From Peristeroidobacter soli (lineage in GTDB: Bacteria; Pseudomonadota; Gammaproteobacteria; Steroidobacterales; Steroidobacteraceae): DNA of 64,000 bases. Positions within the stretch are counted from its first letter, which is position 1. Each line of letters starts with the position of its first letter. The translations under genes were made by a program, and so were the position numbers. The notes under the pieces are model-generated. The model worked only from the letters and a program-made list of their open reading frames with translations. It did no database searches and had not been told where the DNA came from. The stretch is from contig NZ_RYEV01000004.1 of assembly GCF_004138485.1 (NCBI RefSeq), forward strand, positions 556,803 to 620,802, read 5' to 3'. This document shows, piece after piece, positions 24,889 to 35,765 of this stretch.

Positions 24889-26739
24889 ATGGGGAAGATC
24901 GATCGGCGCAAGCGCTGGCTCTTGGGAGCTGGTGCGCTCGGTGTAGCGCTCACATTGTTTGTATTGGCACCGCGTGAAGAAACATCGGTAACGCCGGCTC
25001 CCGCCGCTCCTCGGACACCCGAGCCCGCGCCACAAACCGCGCCGCCGGTGCGCGTAGCGACCGCTCCCAAGGAACAGCAGGCGCCAGTGGGTGTTCGCCA
25101 GCGCTACATCGTGCAGGCATCGACCGCTGAGCTGGCTCGCGGCGCGGTGACGCGCGCCGGTGGCGTCATCACCGGAGATCTCACGATCATCCGCGCGGTG
25201 GGCGCCGAACTCGACGAGCGCGAGCTCGCCGCATTGTGGAGCGAGCCTGTCGCCGGTTTGCGCGTGTATGACGACGCAGCCGTCTCCTCGAGCGCGACGC
25301 CTGCCCTGCCCGAAACCTATTATCCAACTCAGGTCGGCGCGAGCCCGCTGCACACGGGAGGAATCACGGGACGAGGCGTCACGGTCGCCGTGCTCGACAC
25401 GGGCGTGTGGCAAGAGAAAGGTCCGCTGCAACAGTCTTCGTCGGGGCGCAATCCGCGCGTGCTCGCGCAGTACGACGTGATTCTCGCGCGCCAGAACCCC
25501 AGCGCTTATCCGCTGCTGTCGCTGAACAAGTACAGTCGCGACATCGACGATCTCAACGGCCACGGCACCCACATCTCCTCCATCATCGCGAGCAGCGGCA
25601 TCGCCTCGACGGGTCAGTATCAAGGCGTCGCCCCCGGCGTGAATCTGGTCTCGGTGCGCGTCCTCGACAGCAACGGCATGGGCCGGTACTTCGACGTCAT
25701 CGCCGGCATCCAGTGGGCCGTGAACCAGCGGCTCGCGTATGGCATTCGCGTGATCAACCTGTCGTTGAGCGCGCCGGTGCAATCTCATTATTGGGACGAT
25801 CCGCTCAATCAGGCCGTGATGGCCGCGTGGGGCTCCGGCATCGTCGTGGTCGTGGCCGCGGGCAATGCGGGCCCGGCACCGATGACCATCGGCGTGCCCG
25901 CCAACAATCCGTATGTGATTTCCGTCGGCGCGGTCACCGACGCCTATCACCCGTACGAGCCCGACAAATACAAGCTCGCGACCTTCTCTTCCGCGGGGCC
26001 AACGTACGAAGGCTTCGTGAAACCCGAGGTCGTGGCCATGGGCGGTCACATCCGCGCGTACGCACCGAACGACGGCGTCCTCGCGCAGCAGTTCCCGCAG
26101 TGGCTGGATCTTCGTTACCCGGATATGACCATGTCGGGTACGTCGCAGGCCGCGGCGGTCACCAGTGGCGTGGTCGCGCTGATGCTCGAAGCGAATCCGC
26201 TGCTGTCACCTAACAACGTGAAATGCCGCCTCATGGACGGAGCGCGCCCGGCGGTCCGCTCCGATGGCCACCTCGCCTACTCCGTGTTCCAGCAAGGCGC
26301 GGGCCTCGTGAACGCGCAGGATGCGCTCTACAGCACGGCGTCCAACTGCGCCAACCAAGGACTGAATGTCGCGGCGGATCTCGCCGGCATTCAGCACTAC
26401 GGTGGCCGCGCGAATCAGGATGCCAACGGCAACTTCTACATCATGGAAGTCGAGGAGCCGATGGGGCTGCTGACCACGCTGTTGAGCCCGCTTGGCAGCT
26501 TGCCGCTGCTCGGCCAGCTGCTGGTCGGCCTCGCTCAGACACTGGATGGCCTGTTGTGGGATGGCAGCCCGCCGACCGACGACGGCGTGACCTGGAGCGG
26601 CGGTTACACCTGGAGCAATGGCTTCACCTGGAGCAACGGTTACACCTGGAGCAACGGCTACACGTGGAGTAACGGCTATACCTGGAGCAACACCTCCGCG
26701 CCGAGCAGCTCCGGCATCGAGCCGGCGCCCCAGGAATAA
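24889..26739 (+). CDS. Subtilisin-like S8 serine protease with C-terminal TWSNGY repeats
   Basis: A 616-residue protein with an N-terminal membrane anchor or signal (residues 7-27, [16 protein letters not shown]), a proline/alanine-rich linker and a probable I9-like prodomain (about 65-125). The S8 catalytic domain follows. The triad is D170 (VAVLDTGVW), H225 (NGHGTHISS) and S419 ([10 protein letters not shown]), with oxyanion N326 (AAGNAGP). The C-terminus ends in six hexapeptide repeats (residues 568-603). ATG 24889 follows GGAGG. It lies 14 bp before a hybrid sensor kinase gene, so the two are probably co-transcribed. It likely acts outside the cytoplasmic membrane; the target is unknown. 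Confidence 0.93.
   Translation: MGKIDRRKRWLLGAGALGVALTLFVLAPREETSVTPAPAAPRTPEPAPQTAPPVRVATAPKEQQAPVGVRQRYIVQASTAELARGAVTRAGGVITGDLTIIRAVGAELDERELAALWSEPVAGLRVYDDAAVSSSATPALPETYYPTQVGASPLHTGGITGRGVTVAVLDTGVWQEKGPLQQSSSGRNPRVLAQYDVILARQNPSAYPLLSLNKYSRDIDDLNGHGTHISSIIASSGIASTGQYQGVAPGVNLVSVRVLDSNGMGRYFDVIAGIQWAVNQRLAYGIRVINLSLSAPVQSHYWDDPLNQAVMAAWGSGIVVVVAAGNAGPAPMTIGVPANNPYVISVGAVTDAYHPYEPDKYKLATFSSAGPTYEGFVKPEVVAMGGHIRAYAPNDGVLAQQFPQWLDLRYPDMTMSGTSQAAAVTSGVVALMLEANPLLSPNNVKCRLMDGARPAVRSDGHLAYSVFQQGAGLVNAQDALYSTASNCANQGLNVAADLAGIQHYGGRANQDANGNFYIMEVEEPMGLLTTLLSPLGSLPLLGQLLVGLAQTLDGLLWDGSPPTDDGVTWSGGYTWSNGFTWSNGYTWSNGYTWSNGYTWSNTSAPSSSGIEPAPQE
26590..26697 (+). repeat. Six 18-bp tandem repeats encoding TWSNGY units
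   Basis: Six in-frame 18-bp units encode [18 protein letters not shown] (three times) and TWSNTS at the protease C-terminus. Third-position differences between units (for example ACC/ACG, AAC/AAT, TAC/TAT) show the repeats are old enough to have drifted or are held by selection on the protein. Similar W-S-x-G repeats end other bacterial S8 proteases. They may bind carbohydrate, the cell wall or a partner. Confidence 0.9.
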
Positions 26740-26753
26740 TCAGCAGAAGCCCC

Positions 26754-29700
26754 GTGCGTCTGAAGTGGCTTGCTTTGCTCGCCTGCGCGGTATCGACCGC
26801 GCAGGCAGCAACACCCGTGCCCGAAGTGCGTCCGATGTACTTCGAGCATCTCACCATGCGCGACGGCCTGTCGCAAAGCACGGTGATGAGCATCCTGCAG
26901 GACTCGCAGGGCTTTCTCTGGCTGGCCACCGAGAGCGGCCTGGATCGTTACGACGGTTACTCGATTCGCGAGTATCGGCGCGAGCGTGGTAACAAGAACG
27001 GTCTCGCGAGCGACTACGTATGGAAGGTCGCCGAAGACGCGCGCGGTGATCTGTGGCTCGCGACCATCGGCGGCGGTGTCGCGCGCTGGGACCGGCGCAA
27101 CGATCACTTCCAGCAGTTCCGACACGATCCCGCCGATCCCTACTCGCTGGCGAGCGATGCAATTCGCACACTGCACATCGATGCGAAGGGTCAGGTGTGG
27201 GCCGCGACCGAGCGGCACGGTCTCGACGTCCTCGACCCGCAGACGGGTCGTGCGCGCCACTTCCACCATATAGAAGGCAATCCGCGCTCGCTTTCGGCCG
27301 ACGCGGTGTTCGCGCTCTACTCGGATCGCGCGGGCCAGCTTTGGGTCGGCACTGACAAAGGCCTGGGCCGTTACGAGCCGAGCAGCGATGACTTCAACAA
27401 CGACATCGCCGAGGCCGGCGCACTCGATGGCGCGCGGGTGCGTGCGATTCTCGAAGACCACGCGGGCGCGATGTGGATCGGAACGTTCGACAACGGCTTG
27501 TATCGCCTCGACCCTCGAACCAGGAAAGTCACCTCGTTCCGCCACGACGCAGCCAACCCGCGCTCCCTGAGCAATGATCGTGTGCGCGCGGTCATGGAAG
27601 ACGATGCGCGCCGGCTGTGGATTGCGACCTCCGACGGTCTCAACCTGTTCAACCGCGCTTCCGAGAGCTTCGTACGCTACAGCAGCGAGGCGAACAATCC
27701 TCACAGCCTGCGCGATGACGACGTGATGTCGTTGTATCAGGACCGCAGTGGCGTGATCTGGGTCGGCACGCGCGCGGGCGGCGCCAGTCACTGGAGTCCG
27801 CAGAGCTGGGCCCTCGGCCACTACCGCAGCAATCTGTTCGACAACACCGCCGTGAATACCTTCGCCGATGACGGCGAGGACACCATCTGGGTTGGAACGC
27901 GCGACGGACTGGTCGAGATCAACACCCGCGATCGCAGTGAGCGTCACTTCACGCGCGACTCCGACGGCCCGTTGCGACTCACCGACAACAGCGTGATGGC
28001 GCTGCTCTACGACCGTGACGGCGCGCTGTGGATCGGCACGATGAGCGGCGGCCTCGCGCGGCTGGATCCGCAGCGAGGTACGCTTCGCTCCTATCGTAAC
28101 GACGCCAACGATCCGACCTCATTGCCCGCGGACGGCGTCATGAGCCTCTATGAAGACCGCGGCGGCGATGTCTGGATCGGAACGTTCGGCGGCGGCCTCG
28201 CGCGCGTCGATCGCGCGACGAGCAAGCTCATTCGCTATCCTCACAGCATCGATGAGAACGCGCTCAGCAGCCCGCGTGCCAGCGCCATCGCCGAAGACCG
28301 GCTGGGCAATCTGTGGATCGGCACCATCGGCGGCGGTCTGAACTTGCTGGAGCGTGGCACCGGCCGCTTCCACGCGTTCCGCCGCAACGACCGCGACCCC
28401 AGCAGCCTGAGCGACGACACAATCTATGCCTTGCACGTGGATCCCAACGGCAACGTGTGGGTCGGCACCGCGGGCGGCGGCCTCGATCGGGTCGTGGGCA
28501 GCTCCGAGCAACCCGACGCGATTCATTTCCAGAGCGACGCGCGACTTGGAGGCATGCCGAGCCAGGTCGTGTACGGCATCGAGTCCGACCAGCAGGGCGG
28601 CCTGTGGCTCAGCACGAACAACGGGCTCGTGCGCCTGGATCCGAACACCGGTGAGAGCCGTCTGCTCCGCGAACCCCACGGTTTGCAGGCCGACGAATTC
28701 AACTTCAACGCGCACCACCGCGGTCGCGACGGCACGCTGTACTTCGGCGGCAACGGCGGCTTCAACGCATTCCAGCCCGACATCTCATCTCCAAGCGCGC
28801 CGCCACCGCGCCTCGCACTCACGTCAGTCACGGTTCTCAATGAACAGCTGCCGTTTGCGAAGCTGCCGGCCTCGGACCGGCCGCTCACGCTGGAGCACGA
28901 TGACCGGCTGGTGACGTTCGATTTCGCGGCATTGGATTTCATTTCTCCCACCAACAATCGTTACCTGTATCGACTCGAAGGCTTCGATCCGGATTGGGTG
29001 CAAGCCGGTGGGATGCATCGGGCGACTTACACCAACCTCGACGCGGGCGAGTACGTGTTCCGGGTGCGCGCGACCAATGCCAACGGCGTCTGGAGTCGAG
29101 AGGATCTGACGATTCCGGTGCATGTCGCCGCCGCGCCGTGGAATACGCTGACCGCGCGCATGATGTATGTAGCGACGGTGCTGCTGATCCTGGGCCTGCT
29201 CTGGCGCCTGCAACGGAAAAAGCGCCAACGTGAGCTCGACCACAACCGCGAGCTGGAGCAGATGGTGCGCGTCCGGACGCACGAGCTGGAAGAGCGCAAT
29301 CATCAGCTCCAGGAGATGAGTCGCGCGAAGAGCGACTTCGTTGCGCGCATGAATCACGAGCTGCGCACACCGATGAATGGCGTGCTCGGCATGAGCGAGT
29401 TGCTGCTCGACACGCATCTCGACCCGGTCCAGCGACGCTTTGGCGAAGGCATTCACCGCTCCGCCGATTCCCTGCTCGCGATCGTCGACGATGTACTCGA
29501 CTTCTCGAAGCTCGAAGCCGGACGGCTGCAGCTCGCACCGGTCGAATGCGATCTCGTCGAGCTGGTGGAGCAAACGGCGGAAATGCTCGCGGCCCGCGCG
29601 TCGGGAAAGAACATCGAACTGCTCTGCGACTCCCCTGCTCGCCCCGTGCCGCGAGTGCGCGCGGACGTCGTACGGCTTCGCCAGGTGCTGGTCAACCTCG

Positions 29701-30887
29701 GCGGCAACGCCGTGAAGTTCACCGAGCATGGCGAAGTGATCTTGCGCGTGACCCCGCCGGAGATCGAAGGAAGTCAGCTGCGCGTGAAGCTCGAAGTCAG
29801 CGACACCGGCATCGGCATCGAGCCCGTGAATCAGTCGCGCATCTTCGAAGAGTTCGTGCAGGAGGATGCCTCGACCACGCGGCGCTACGGTGGCACGGGC
29901 CTCGGCCTCGCCATCGCACGACAGCTCGTGGAACTGATGGGTGGACAGCTCTCGGTGACGAGCTCACCGGGCGTTGGCTCGACATTCAGTGTCGAGCTCA
30001 CACTGCAACTCGCGGACCCCAACGCTCAACAGCGTCCTCAGCCCACGGATCTACTCGGCCTGCGCATCCTGGTCGCGGACGACAACGCGGTGGTTTGTCG
30101 CCTCATCATGCATGCACTCGACCAGTGGGGCGCGCATCCGGTGGACGTGGGCAGCATGCCCGAAGTGTTACGCGAACTGCGCGCCACGCCCTACAACGCC
30201 GTGATCATCGATCATTCCCTGCTCGATTGCGCGGTCGCAAGCGAGCTGCAGTCGGTCGTCTCGGAGCGCGCGGTTCGACCTCGCGTCATTCGTCTCGCCA
30301 GCTTCGTCAATCTCGCGCACTCCGAGGGCGCGGACCTGCAGTGCTTCGATGCCGAGATCACCAAGCCCGTGCGCCTTTCACAGCTACATCGAACTCTCAC
30401 GGGTGACACGACGCCTGATACTTCTTCGACTGCACCACAGCCGGTGCCTCCGCTGGTGTTGGCGGATGGTGCGCGCGTGCTCGTCGTCGAGGATCAATCT
30501 CTCAATAGAGATGTCGCGGAAGGCATGCTCAAGGCGCTGGGCCTGGAGGTCGATACCGCGCACGATGGCAGTCACGCACTCGACATGCTCGCGCGCACGC
30601 GCTACGACGTGGTGCTGATGGATTGCCGCATGCCCGTCATGGACGGCTACGCGGCAACCAGGGAGTTACGTCGACGCGAGGGCGACGGCCCGCACATTCC
30701 GGTGATCGCACTCACTGCGGATACCACCAGCGCCGCTCGCGAAGCCTGCCTGGTCGCCGGCATGGATGACTATCTCGGCAAGCCATTCAGCCGTGCAACG
30801 TTACGCGCAGCGCTGGCGCGCTGGATTCCCGCCCGAGACACGCCGACACCGACCGAAGTTGCATCCATCACGCAATTGCCGAGCTGA
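26754..30887 (+). CDS. Hybrid two-component sensor kinase with periplasmic propellers (HTCS-like)
   Basis: A 1377-residue membrane protein. A signal peptide (GTG start, about 18 residues) precedes 13-14 two-component propeller repeats of the W-(I/V)-G-T-x-x-G-L form, a Y_Y_Y domain (about 686-790) and one transmembrane helix (about 802-820). Then come a HisKA domain with H868 in [11 protein letters not shown], a HATPase domain ([15 protein letters not shown]), and two receivers: REC1 (about 1102-1215, D1153, ITKP) and REC2 (about 1240-1355, D1290, LGKPF). There is no AraC DNA-binding end, so output must pass through an Hpt or response regulator such as those at 23388-24773. It probably senses a periplasmic oligosaccharide or peptide. 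It lies 14 bp after the subtilase gene. Confidence 0.93.
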   Translation: MRLKWLALLACAVSTAQAATPVPEVRPMYFEHLTMRDGLSQSTVMSILQDSQGFLWLATESGLDRYDGYSIREYRRERGNKNGLASDYVWKVAEDARGDLWLATIGGGVARWDRRNDHFQQFRHDPADPYSLASDAIRTLHIDAKGQVWAATERHGLDVLDPQTGRARHFHHIEGNPRSLSADAVFALYSDRAGQLWVGTDKGLGRYEPSSDDFNNDIAEAGALDGARVRAILEDHAGAMWIGTFDNGLYRLDPRTRKVTSFRHDAANPRSLSNDRVRAVMEDDARRLWIATSDGLNLFNRASESFVRYSSEANNPHSLRDDDVMSLYQDRSGVIWVGTRAGGASHWSPQSWALGHYRSNLFDNTAVNTFADDGEDTIWVGTRDGLVEINTRDRSERHFTRDSDGPLRLTDNSVMALLYDRDGALWIGTMSGGLARLDPQRGTLRSYRNDANDPTSLPADGVMSLYEDRGGDVWIGTFGGGLARVDRATSKLIRYPHSIDENALSSPRASAIAEDRLGNLWIGTIGGGLNLLERGTGRFHAFRRNDRDPSSLSDDTIYALHVDPNGNVWVGTAGGGLDRVVGSSEQPDAIHFQSDARLGGMPSQVVYGIESDQQGGLWLSTNNGLVRLDPNTGESRLLREPHGLQADEFNFNAHHRGRDGTLYFGGNGGFNAFQPDISSPSAPPPRLALTSVTVLNEQLPFAKLPASDRPLTLEHDDRLVTFDFAALDFISPTNNRYLYRLEGFDPDWVQAGGMHRATYTNLDAGEYVFRVRATNANGVWSREDLTIPVHVAAAPWNTLTARMMYVATVLLILGLLWRLQRKKRQRELDHNRELEQMVRVRTHELEERNHQLQEMSRAKSDFVARMNHELRTPMNGVLGMSELLLDTHLDPVQRRFGEGIHRSADSLLAIVDDVLDFSKLEAGRLQLAPVECDLVELVEQTAEMLAARASGKNIELLCDSPARPVPRVRADVVRLRQVLVNLGGNAVKFTEHGEVILRVTPPEIEGSQLRVKLEVSDTGIGIEPVNQSRIFEEFVQEDASTTRRYGGTGLGLAIARQLVELMGGQLSVTSSPGVGSTFSVELTLQLADPNAQQRPQPTDLLGLRILVADDNAVVCRLIMHALDQWGAHPVDVGSMPEVLRELRATPYNAVIIDHSLLDCAVASELQSVVSERAVRPRVIRLASFVNLAHSEGADLQCFDAEITKPVRLSQLHRTLTGDTTPDTSSTAPQPVPPLVLADGARVLVVEDQSLNRDVAEGMLKALGLEVDTAHDGSHALDMLARTRYDVVLMDCRMPVMDGYAATRELRRREGDGPHIPVIALTADTTSAAREACLVAGMDDYLGKPFSRATLRAALARWIPARDTPTPTEVASITQLPS

Positions 30888-30891
30888 TCCG

Positions 30892-31755
30892 TCACGCCGC
30901 GCGACGTGCGCCGACCACGCAGCCAAGCACGCCGATAGCTGTAGCAACCAACGACCACGCCACCCGCTCCTGTAACAGCGCAGCTGACAACCCCATTCCA
31001 ATCAGCGGCTGTAACAACTGAAGCTGTCCGACCCGCGACGAGCCGCCGACGGCCAGCGCGCGATACCAGAAGAAGAATCCGATCAGCATCGAAAACACCG
31101 CGATGTATGCGAGCCCGAGCCATGCGCTGGAATCGACGCTCGGCCATCCCGCCGGCCACGTGAAGGCAGCAACCGCGAGCATTGCCGGCGCGGCGATGAC
31201 GAGCGCCCAGCAGATCACTTGCCAGCCACCGAGCCGTCGCGAGAGCACCGCACCTTCCGCATAACCGAGTCCGCAAACGACGATTGCCACCAGCATCAAA
31301 CTGTCCGCCGTGAAGACGCCTTCGCCGCCACCGTTCATCAACGCGTAGGTCGCGAGCAACCCCGAACCCGCGAGGGCGAACAGCCAGAACGCAGGATGCG
31401 GCCGCTCGCCTCCACGCACCATGGCCCAGGTCGCCGTGGACAGAGGCAGGAGTCCGGTGAACAGCAAGCCGCGCGCCGAACTGATCTCGGTCATCGCGAT
31501 CCCGCTCAGCAGTGGGTAGCCGACCACAACCGACGCCGCGACGACGAGCAGCGACGGCAATTCACTTCGACGCGGCCGGTTGTCCGCGAACAAGACCAGC
31601 GCGGCGATGGCGCCGAGCGTCGCGAGCAGTGCCCGTGCGGCAGTCAGAAACACCGGCTCGAACCCCGTGACCGCCGCGCGCGTCGCCGGCAGCGAGCCGC
31701 TGAAGATCACCACGCCAATCAGCCCCAATGTCAGCCCATGATCGCGATTTTTCAT
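30892..31755 (-). CDS. EamA-family (DMT) transporter
   Basis: A 287-residue inner-membrane protein with ten hydrophobic segments in two EamA halves. FSGSLPATRAAVTGFEPVFLTAARALLA marks the first half and YIAVFSMLIGFFFWYRALAVGG..LQLLQPLIGM the second. Members export amino acids, metabolites or drugs. ATG 31755 was chosen at the family-typical distance from the first helix. It is divergent from a MocR-type regulator across 68 bp that contain inverted repeats. MocR-EamA divergent pairs are common, and the regulator usually controls the exporter. Its 3' end lies 4 bp from the end of the hybrid kinase gene. Confidence 0.9.
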   Translation of the reverse strand: MKNRDHGLTLGLIGVVIFSGSLPATRAAVTGFEPVFLTAARALLATLGAIAALVLFADNRPRRSELPSLLVVAASVVVGYPLLSGIAMTEISSARGLLFTGLLPLSTATWAMVRGGERPHPAFWLFALAGSGLLATYALMNGGGEGVFTADSLMLVAIVVCGLGYAEGAVLSRRLGGWQVICWALVIAAPAMLAVAAFTWPAGWPSVDSSAWLGLAYIAVFSMLIGFFFWYRALAVGGSSRVGQLQLLQPLIGMGLSAALLQERVAWSLVATAIGVLGCVVGARRAA

Positions 31756-31764
31756 GGACCGGAT

Positions 31765-31823
31765 CTTGGCCAGATCGCCGGACAATGGCCAAGGACAGTC
31801 CAGTACGATATAAGTGAACTGTC
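31765..31823. promoter_or_regulatory. Divergent EamA/MocR promoter region with two inverted repeats
   Basis: CTTGGCCA (31765-31772) and TGGCCAAG (31786-31793) are perfect 8-bp arms 13 bp apart. GACAGT (31794-31799) and ACTGTC (31818-31823) are perfect 6-bp arms 18 bp apart. A TATAAG -10 candidate lies at 31809-31814, which would start transcription about 3 bases before the regulator ATG, giving a nearly leaderless mRNA. The repeats are candidate operators for the MocR protein. Confidence 0.45.
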
Positions 31824-33221
31824 ATGGTAGAAGCAGCCGAACAGTTGGAGCCCACCCTCGTCGGGCAAGTGATGCGCCTGATCCAGACGCGCATCGATCG
31901 ACGCCAATACACGCCCGGCGCCCGCATCCCTTCGGTGCGCGCCATGGCGGATTCCATGGGAGTTTCGAAGTCCACCGTGGTCGAGGCTTACGGCCGCCTG
32001 GTGGCCGAAGGCATCGTGCAACCCCGGCTCGGCTCAGGCTTCTATGTGGCCGCGCCGCTCGCGCCACTGAATCTGGCCGAGCTGAGCACGGACACCGATC
32101 CGACCGTCGATCCGCTGTGGGTCATGCGCCAGTCGCTGCGTCCGGGCGAAGAAAGCCTGCGGCCCGGATGCGGCTGGTTGCCCGACAGCTGGATGCCACA
32201 CGAGATGATGCGCAAGGCGCTGCGCTCCGCTGCTCGCGACGGCTCCGGCGCCACGCTCTTCGAATATGGCCCGGCACTCGGGGCCGACTCGCTGCGGGGA
32301 CTGATCACCCGGCGCCTGCTGGATCAAGGCGTCGACGCCGTGCCCGATCAGGTGATGATCACCGACTCGTGCACGCATGCCATCGACCTGGTGTGTCGAT
32401 TTCTGTTGGAACCTGGCGATACCGTACTGGTCGACGATCCCTGTTACTTCAACTTCAAGGCGCTGCTGCGGGCTCACCGCGCGAATGTCATTGGCGTGCC
32501 AGTCACGCCGGGCGGCCCCGATCTGTCCGTGTTTGCTTCCTTGTTGGAAGCGCATCGACCGCGCATCTACATCACCAACTCCGGCCTGCAGAATCCGACC
32601 GGTGCGAGCTTGACCGCACCCCTCGCGCATCGCTTGTTGAAACTCTCCGAACCCCACGGGCTCGTGATCGTCGAAGACGACATCTTCGGTGACTTCGAGG
32701 AGCAACCCTCACCGCGGCTCGCGGCCTTCGACGGCCTGGATCGCGTGGTACGCGTCAGCAGTTTTTCGAAAACGCTGTCCGCCTCCGTGCGCCTCGGCTA
32801 TATCGCTTGCCGCTCCGACTGGATACGCGGGCTTGCGGATCTGCGCATGGTCACCGGCATGGCCTCGAGTCCGCTCAACGCCGAGCTGGTGGAGTCGATG
32901 CTGATCGACGGCTCGTATCGACGTCACGTCGAACGCATCCGCACCCGCCTCGCGCAACAACGACAGCTCGTGACCGCCAGACTCGCCAGGCTCGGCATCG
33001 TGCCCTGGACCGAACCCGGTGGCGGAATGTTTCTTTGGTGCGCGCTTCCCGGCGGCGCCGATGCGGCCGACGTTGCCCGTCGCGCGCTGGCGCAGAACGT
33101 GATCCTGGCGCCGGGCAACGCCTTCAGTGTCAGTGGGGCCGCCACCGGCTTCGTGAGATTCAACGTCACCCAAATGGAAGGCGACAAGGTCTATGCCGCG
33201 CTCCGGCGCGCCCTGGCCTGA
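31824..33221 (+). CDS. MocR/PdxR-type regulator: GntR winged helix fused to aminotransferase-like domain
   Basis: A 465-residue transcription factor. Residues about 8-75 are a GntR winged helix (RIPSVRAMADSMGVSKSTVVEAYGRLVAEGIVQPRLGSGFYV). The remainder is a fold-type I PLP domain with TDSCTHAIDLVCRFLLEPGD, NPTGASL, EDDIFGDFEE and the PLP lysine K316 in SSFSKTLSASVRLGY. These proteins use PLP-bound amino compounds as effectors rather than performing steady transamination. The divergent EamA exporter gene is the probable target. ATG 31824 follows a likely -10 element so closely that the mRNA may be leaderless; ATG 31872 would truncate the winged helix. Confidence 0.93.
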   Translation: MVEAAEQLEPTLVGQVMRLIQTRIDRRQYTPGARIPSVRAMADSMGVSKSTVVEAYGRLVAEGIVQPRLGSGFYVAAPLAPLNLAELSTDTDPTVDPLWVMRQSLRPGEESLRPGCGWLPDSWMPHEMMRKALRSAARDGSGATLFEYGPALGADSLRGLITRRLLDQGVDAVPDQVMITDSCTHAIDLVCRFLLEPGDTVLVDDPCYFNFKALLRAHRANVIGVPVTPGGPDLSVFASLLEAHRPRIYITNSGLQNPTGASLTAPLAHRLLKLSEPHGLVIVEDDIFGDFEEQPSPRLAAFDGLDRVVRVSSFSKTLSASVRLGYIACRSDWIRGLADLRMVTGMASSPLNAELVESMLIDGSYRRHVERIRTRLAQQRQLVTARLARLGIVPWTEPGGGMFLWCALPGGADAADVARRALAQNVILAPGNAFSVSGAATGFVRFNVTQMEGDKVYAALRRALA

Positions 33222-33302
33222 ATTTCATTTGTAAAATAATTTGCGCATCTGAACCGCCTGTGATCTGCTAGGCGCGGCCCGCTCCGATAGGGACGTTTGC
33301 GC

Positions 33303-35765
33303 ATGAGACTCAGCCGACGCACGGTACTCCAGGCGGCAGCAGCAACGACGCTGCTGAATTCGCGACTCGCCCGCTCGGCAGGCACGCCTGCTCAATCATC
33401 CAACGTCCTCTGGTACAACCGCACCGCGCAGCAATGGGTGGAAGCTTTGCCCATCGGCAACGGACGCATCGGCGCGATGATCTTCGGCGGCACCGGCCAG
33501 GAACGATTGCAACTGAATGAGGACACGCTCTGGGGCGGCGGCCCCTACGATCCGGCGAATCCCGAAGCGCGCGAGGCGTTGCCCGAAGTTCGCAAGCTCG
33601 TCTTCGCCGGCGAGTACGCGAAGGCCACCGAGCTCGTGGATGCCAAAGTCATGGCCAGGCCCGAACGCCAGATGTCGTATCAGAGCGTCGGCGACCTGCG
33701 GCTCACCTTTCCCGGCATCGACGCGGCCACCGACTATCGACGCGACCTCGATCTCGATGGCGCGCTCGCCACCACTCGCTTCACGAGCAATGGCGTGCAG
33801 CATGTCCGCGAGGTGTTCGCGAGCGCACCGGACAACGTGCTCGTATTACGCCTCAGCGCCGACCGGCCCCGCAACGTCGATGTCGATGTGACTTTTCGAT
33901 GGCCCGTGCCCTCGCGCCCCGCCGATCCGCCCGGCGACAAATTGAAAGAACGCAGGATACAAACTGAAGGCCCGGGATCCGTCAGCTTCGACGACAGTGT
34001 GCCCGCCCCCGCTGGCCTCGTGTTACGCGCGCTCCCCGATGGCGACCTGATCATGCAAGGACGCAACTCCGCGCAATTGGGAGTCGCGGGTGCGTTGACC
34101 TACGAAGCACGCGCGCGTCTGATTGTTAGCGGTGGCAAGAAACAATCGAGCGCATCGAGCCTCAGCATTCGAGGCGCCGACAGCGTGATCCTGCTCATCG
34201 CGATGGCCACCAGTTATCGCGACTACCGGCATGTCGATGGCGATCCCGCCGCGCTCAACGTGGCATCGCTCGATCGTGCCGCCGCCCGCTCCTTCGATGA
34301 GCTGCTCAGCCGGCATCAGACCGATCATCGACGCCTGTTCCGTCGCGTCCAGCTCGACCTCGGCCAGACCGCCGCCGCCGATCGCCCCACGGACGAGCGA
34401 GTGCGAACGTCGATGACCGGTGACGATCCGGCACTCGCCGCGCTCTACTATCAGTATGGCCGTTACCTGTTGATCGCGAGCTCGCGACCGGGCTCGCAGC
34501 CCGCGAATCTGCAGGGCATCTGGAACGACATGTCGAACCCGCCCTGGGGCAGCAAGTACACCATCAACATCAACACCGAGATGAACTACTGGCCGGCCGA
34601 GGCCACCGATCTCGGCGAATGCGTCGAGCCGCTGATTGCGATGTTGCAGGACCTGTCGATCACCGGTGCAAAGATGGCGAAGACCATGTACGGCGCGCGC
34701 GGCTGGGTCACTCATCACAACACCGACCTGTGGCGCGCGACCGGTCCCATCGACGGCGCGAAGTACGGCATGTGGCCGATGGGCGGCGCGTGGCTGTGCC
34801 TGCATCTGTGGGATCGCTACGACTACGGCCGCGATGTCCGCTATCTCGAATCGGTGTATCCGATACTGAAAGCCGCATCCGAGTTCTTCCTCGATACCCT
34901 GGTCGAACATCCCAACGGCAAGTGGCTGGTGACCAATCCTTCCATGTCGCCGGAGAACGATCATCGGCCCGGGCTGTCCATCGCCGCCGGCCCGACCATG
35001 GACAATCAGATCCTCCGGGATCTGTTTACGAATACCGCGAAGGCCGCGGGGATTCTCGATCGTGACCGGGAATTCATCGCAGCGCTCGAAGCCACCCGCA
35101 AACGCCTGCCGCCCGAACGGATCGGCTCACAGGGCCAGCTGCAGGAATGGCTGGAGGATTGGGATGCGCAGGTGCCCGACATTCATCACCGTCACGTGTC
35201 ACATCTGTATGGATTGCAGCCGTCCGGTCAGATCAGCGTCGACTACACGCCGAAGCTCGCTCAGGCCGTGCGCAAATCGCTGGAGATTCGCGGCGACAAC
35301 GCCACCGGCTGGGGCATCGGCTGGCGACTGAATCTCTGGGCACGGCTGCGCGATGGCGAGCACGCGTATCAGGTGCTCAAGCTGTTACTCGGACCGCAGC
35401 GCACGTATCCAAATCTGTTCGACGCGCATCCTCCCTTCCAGATCGACGGCAACTTCGGCGGCACCAGCGGCATGACCGAGATGCTGTTACAAAGTCTCAA
35501 GTCACCGAAGGGCGAAGATGAAGTCTGGCTGCTGCCCGCTCTGCCCAAGGCGTGGCCTCAGGGTTCCGTCACGGGTTTGCGAGCACGTGGCGGATTGCGC
35601 GTGGATCTGAACTGGCGCGGCGGCCTGTTACAGCACTGCAACTTGAGCGCAGTTCGCGCTGGCCACTGGATACTTCGAAACGGCAGCTCGATGCTACCGA
35701 TATCGATGAAAGCCGGCCGCAGCCAGGCGATCAAGCTGAGCGACGGAACCCTCAGTTCGAGCTGA
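33303..35765 (+). CDS. GH95 alpha-L-fucosidase, Tat-exported
   Basis: An 820-residue glycoside hydrolase predicted to release alpha-1,2-linked L-fucose (some relatives act on L-galactose). A twin-arginine signal (LSRRTVLQ) precedes an alanine-rich segment. The GH95 N-terminal domain begins WYNRTAQQWVEALPIGNGRIGAM. The catalytic (alpha/alpha)6 barrel has N422 and N424 (INTEMNYWPAEA), the acid E551 (NPSMSPEN) and D715 (FQIDGNFGG), matching the residues known from Bifidobacterium AfcA. ATG 33303 was chosen over a TTG two codons upstream. It overlaps the convergent IclR gene by 14 bp. FucP and a sugar-acid dehydratase follow on the other strand, supporting an L-fucose role. Confidence 0.93.
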   Translation: MRLSRRTVLQAAAATTLLNSRLARSAGTPAQSSNVLWYNRTAQQWVEALPIGNGRIGAMIFGGTGQERLQLNEDTLWGGGPYDPANPEAREALPEVRKLVFAGEYAKATELVDAKVMARPERQMSYQSVGDLRLTFPGIDAATDYRRDLDLDGALATTRFTSNGVQHVREVFASAPDNVLVLRLSADRPRNVDVDVTFRWPVPSRPADPPGDKLKERRIQTEGPGSVSFDDSVPAPAGLVLRALPDGDLIMQGRNSAQLGVAGALTYEARARLIVSGGKKQSSASSLSIRGADSVILLIAMATSYRDYRHVDGDPAALNVASLDRAAARSFDELLSRHQTDHRRLFRRVQLDLGQTAAADRPTDERVRTSMTGDDPALAALYYQYGRYLLIASSRPGSQPANLQGIWNDMSNPPWGSKYTININTEMNYWPAEATDLGECVEPLIAMLQDLSITGAKMAKTMYGARGWVTHHNTDLWRATGPIDGAKYGMWPMGGAWLCLHLWDRYDYGRDVRYLESVYPILKAASEFFLDTLVEHPNGKWLVTNPSMSPENDHRPGLSIAAGPTMDNQILRDLFTNTAKAAGILDRDREFIAALEATRKRLPPERIGSQGQLQEWLEDWDAQVPDIHHRHVSHLYGLQPSGQISVDYTPKLAQAVRKSLEIRGDNATGWGIGWRLNLWARLRDGEHAYQVLKLLLGPQRTYPNLFDAHPPFQIDGNFGGTSGMTEMLLQSLKSPKGEDEVWLLPALPKAWPQGSVTGLRARGGLRVDLNWRGGLLQHCNLSAVRAGHWILRNGSSMLPISMKAGRSQAIKLSDGTLSSS

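Noticed and set aside
26590-26697. CRISPR-like or minisatellite array
   Set aside because: The 18-bp units are in frame, lack spacers and encode a peptide repeat inside a clear protease gene.
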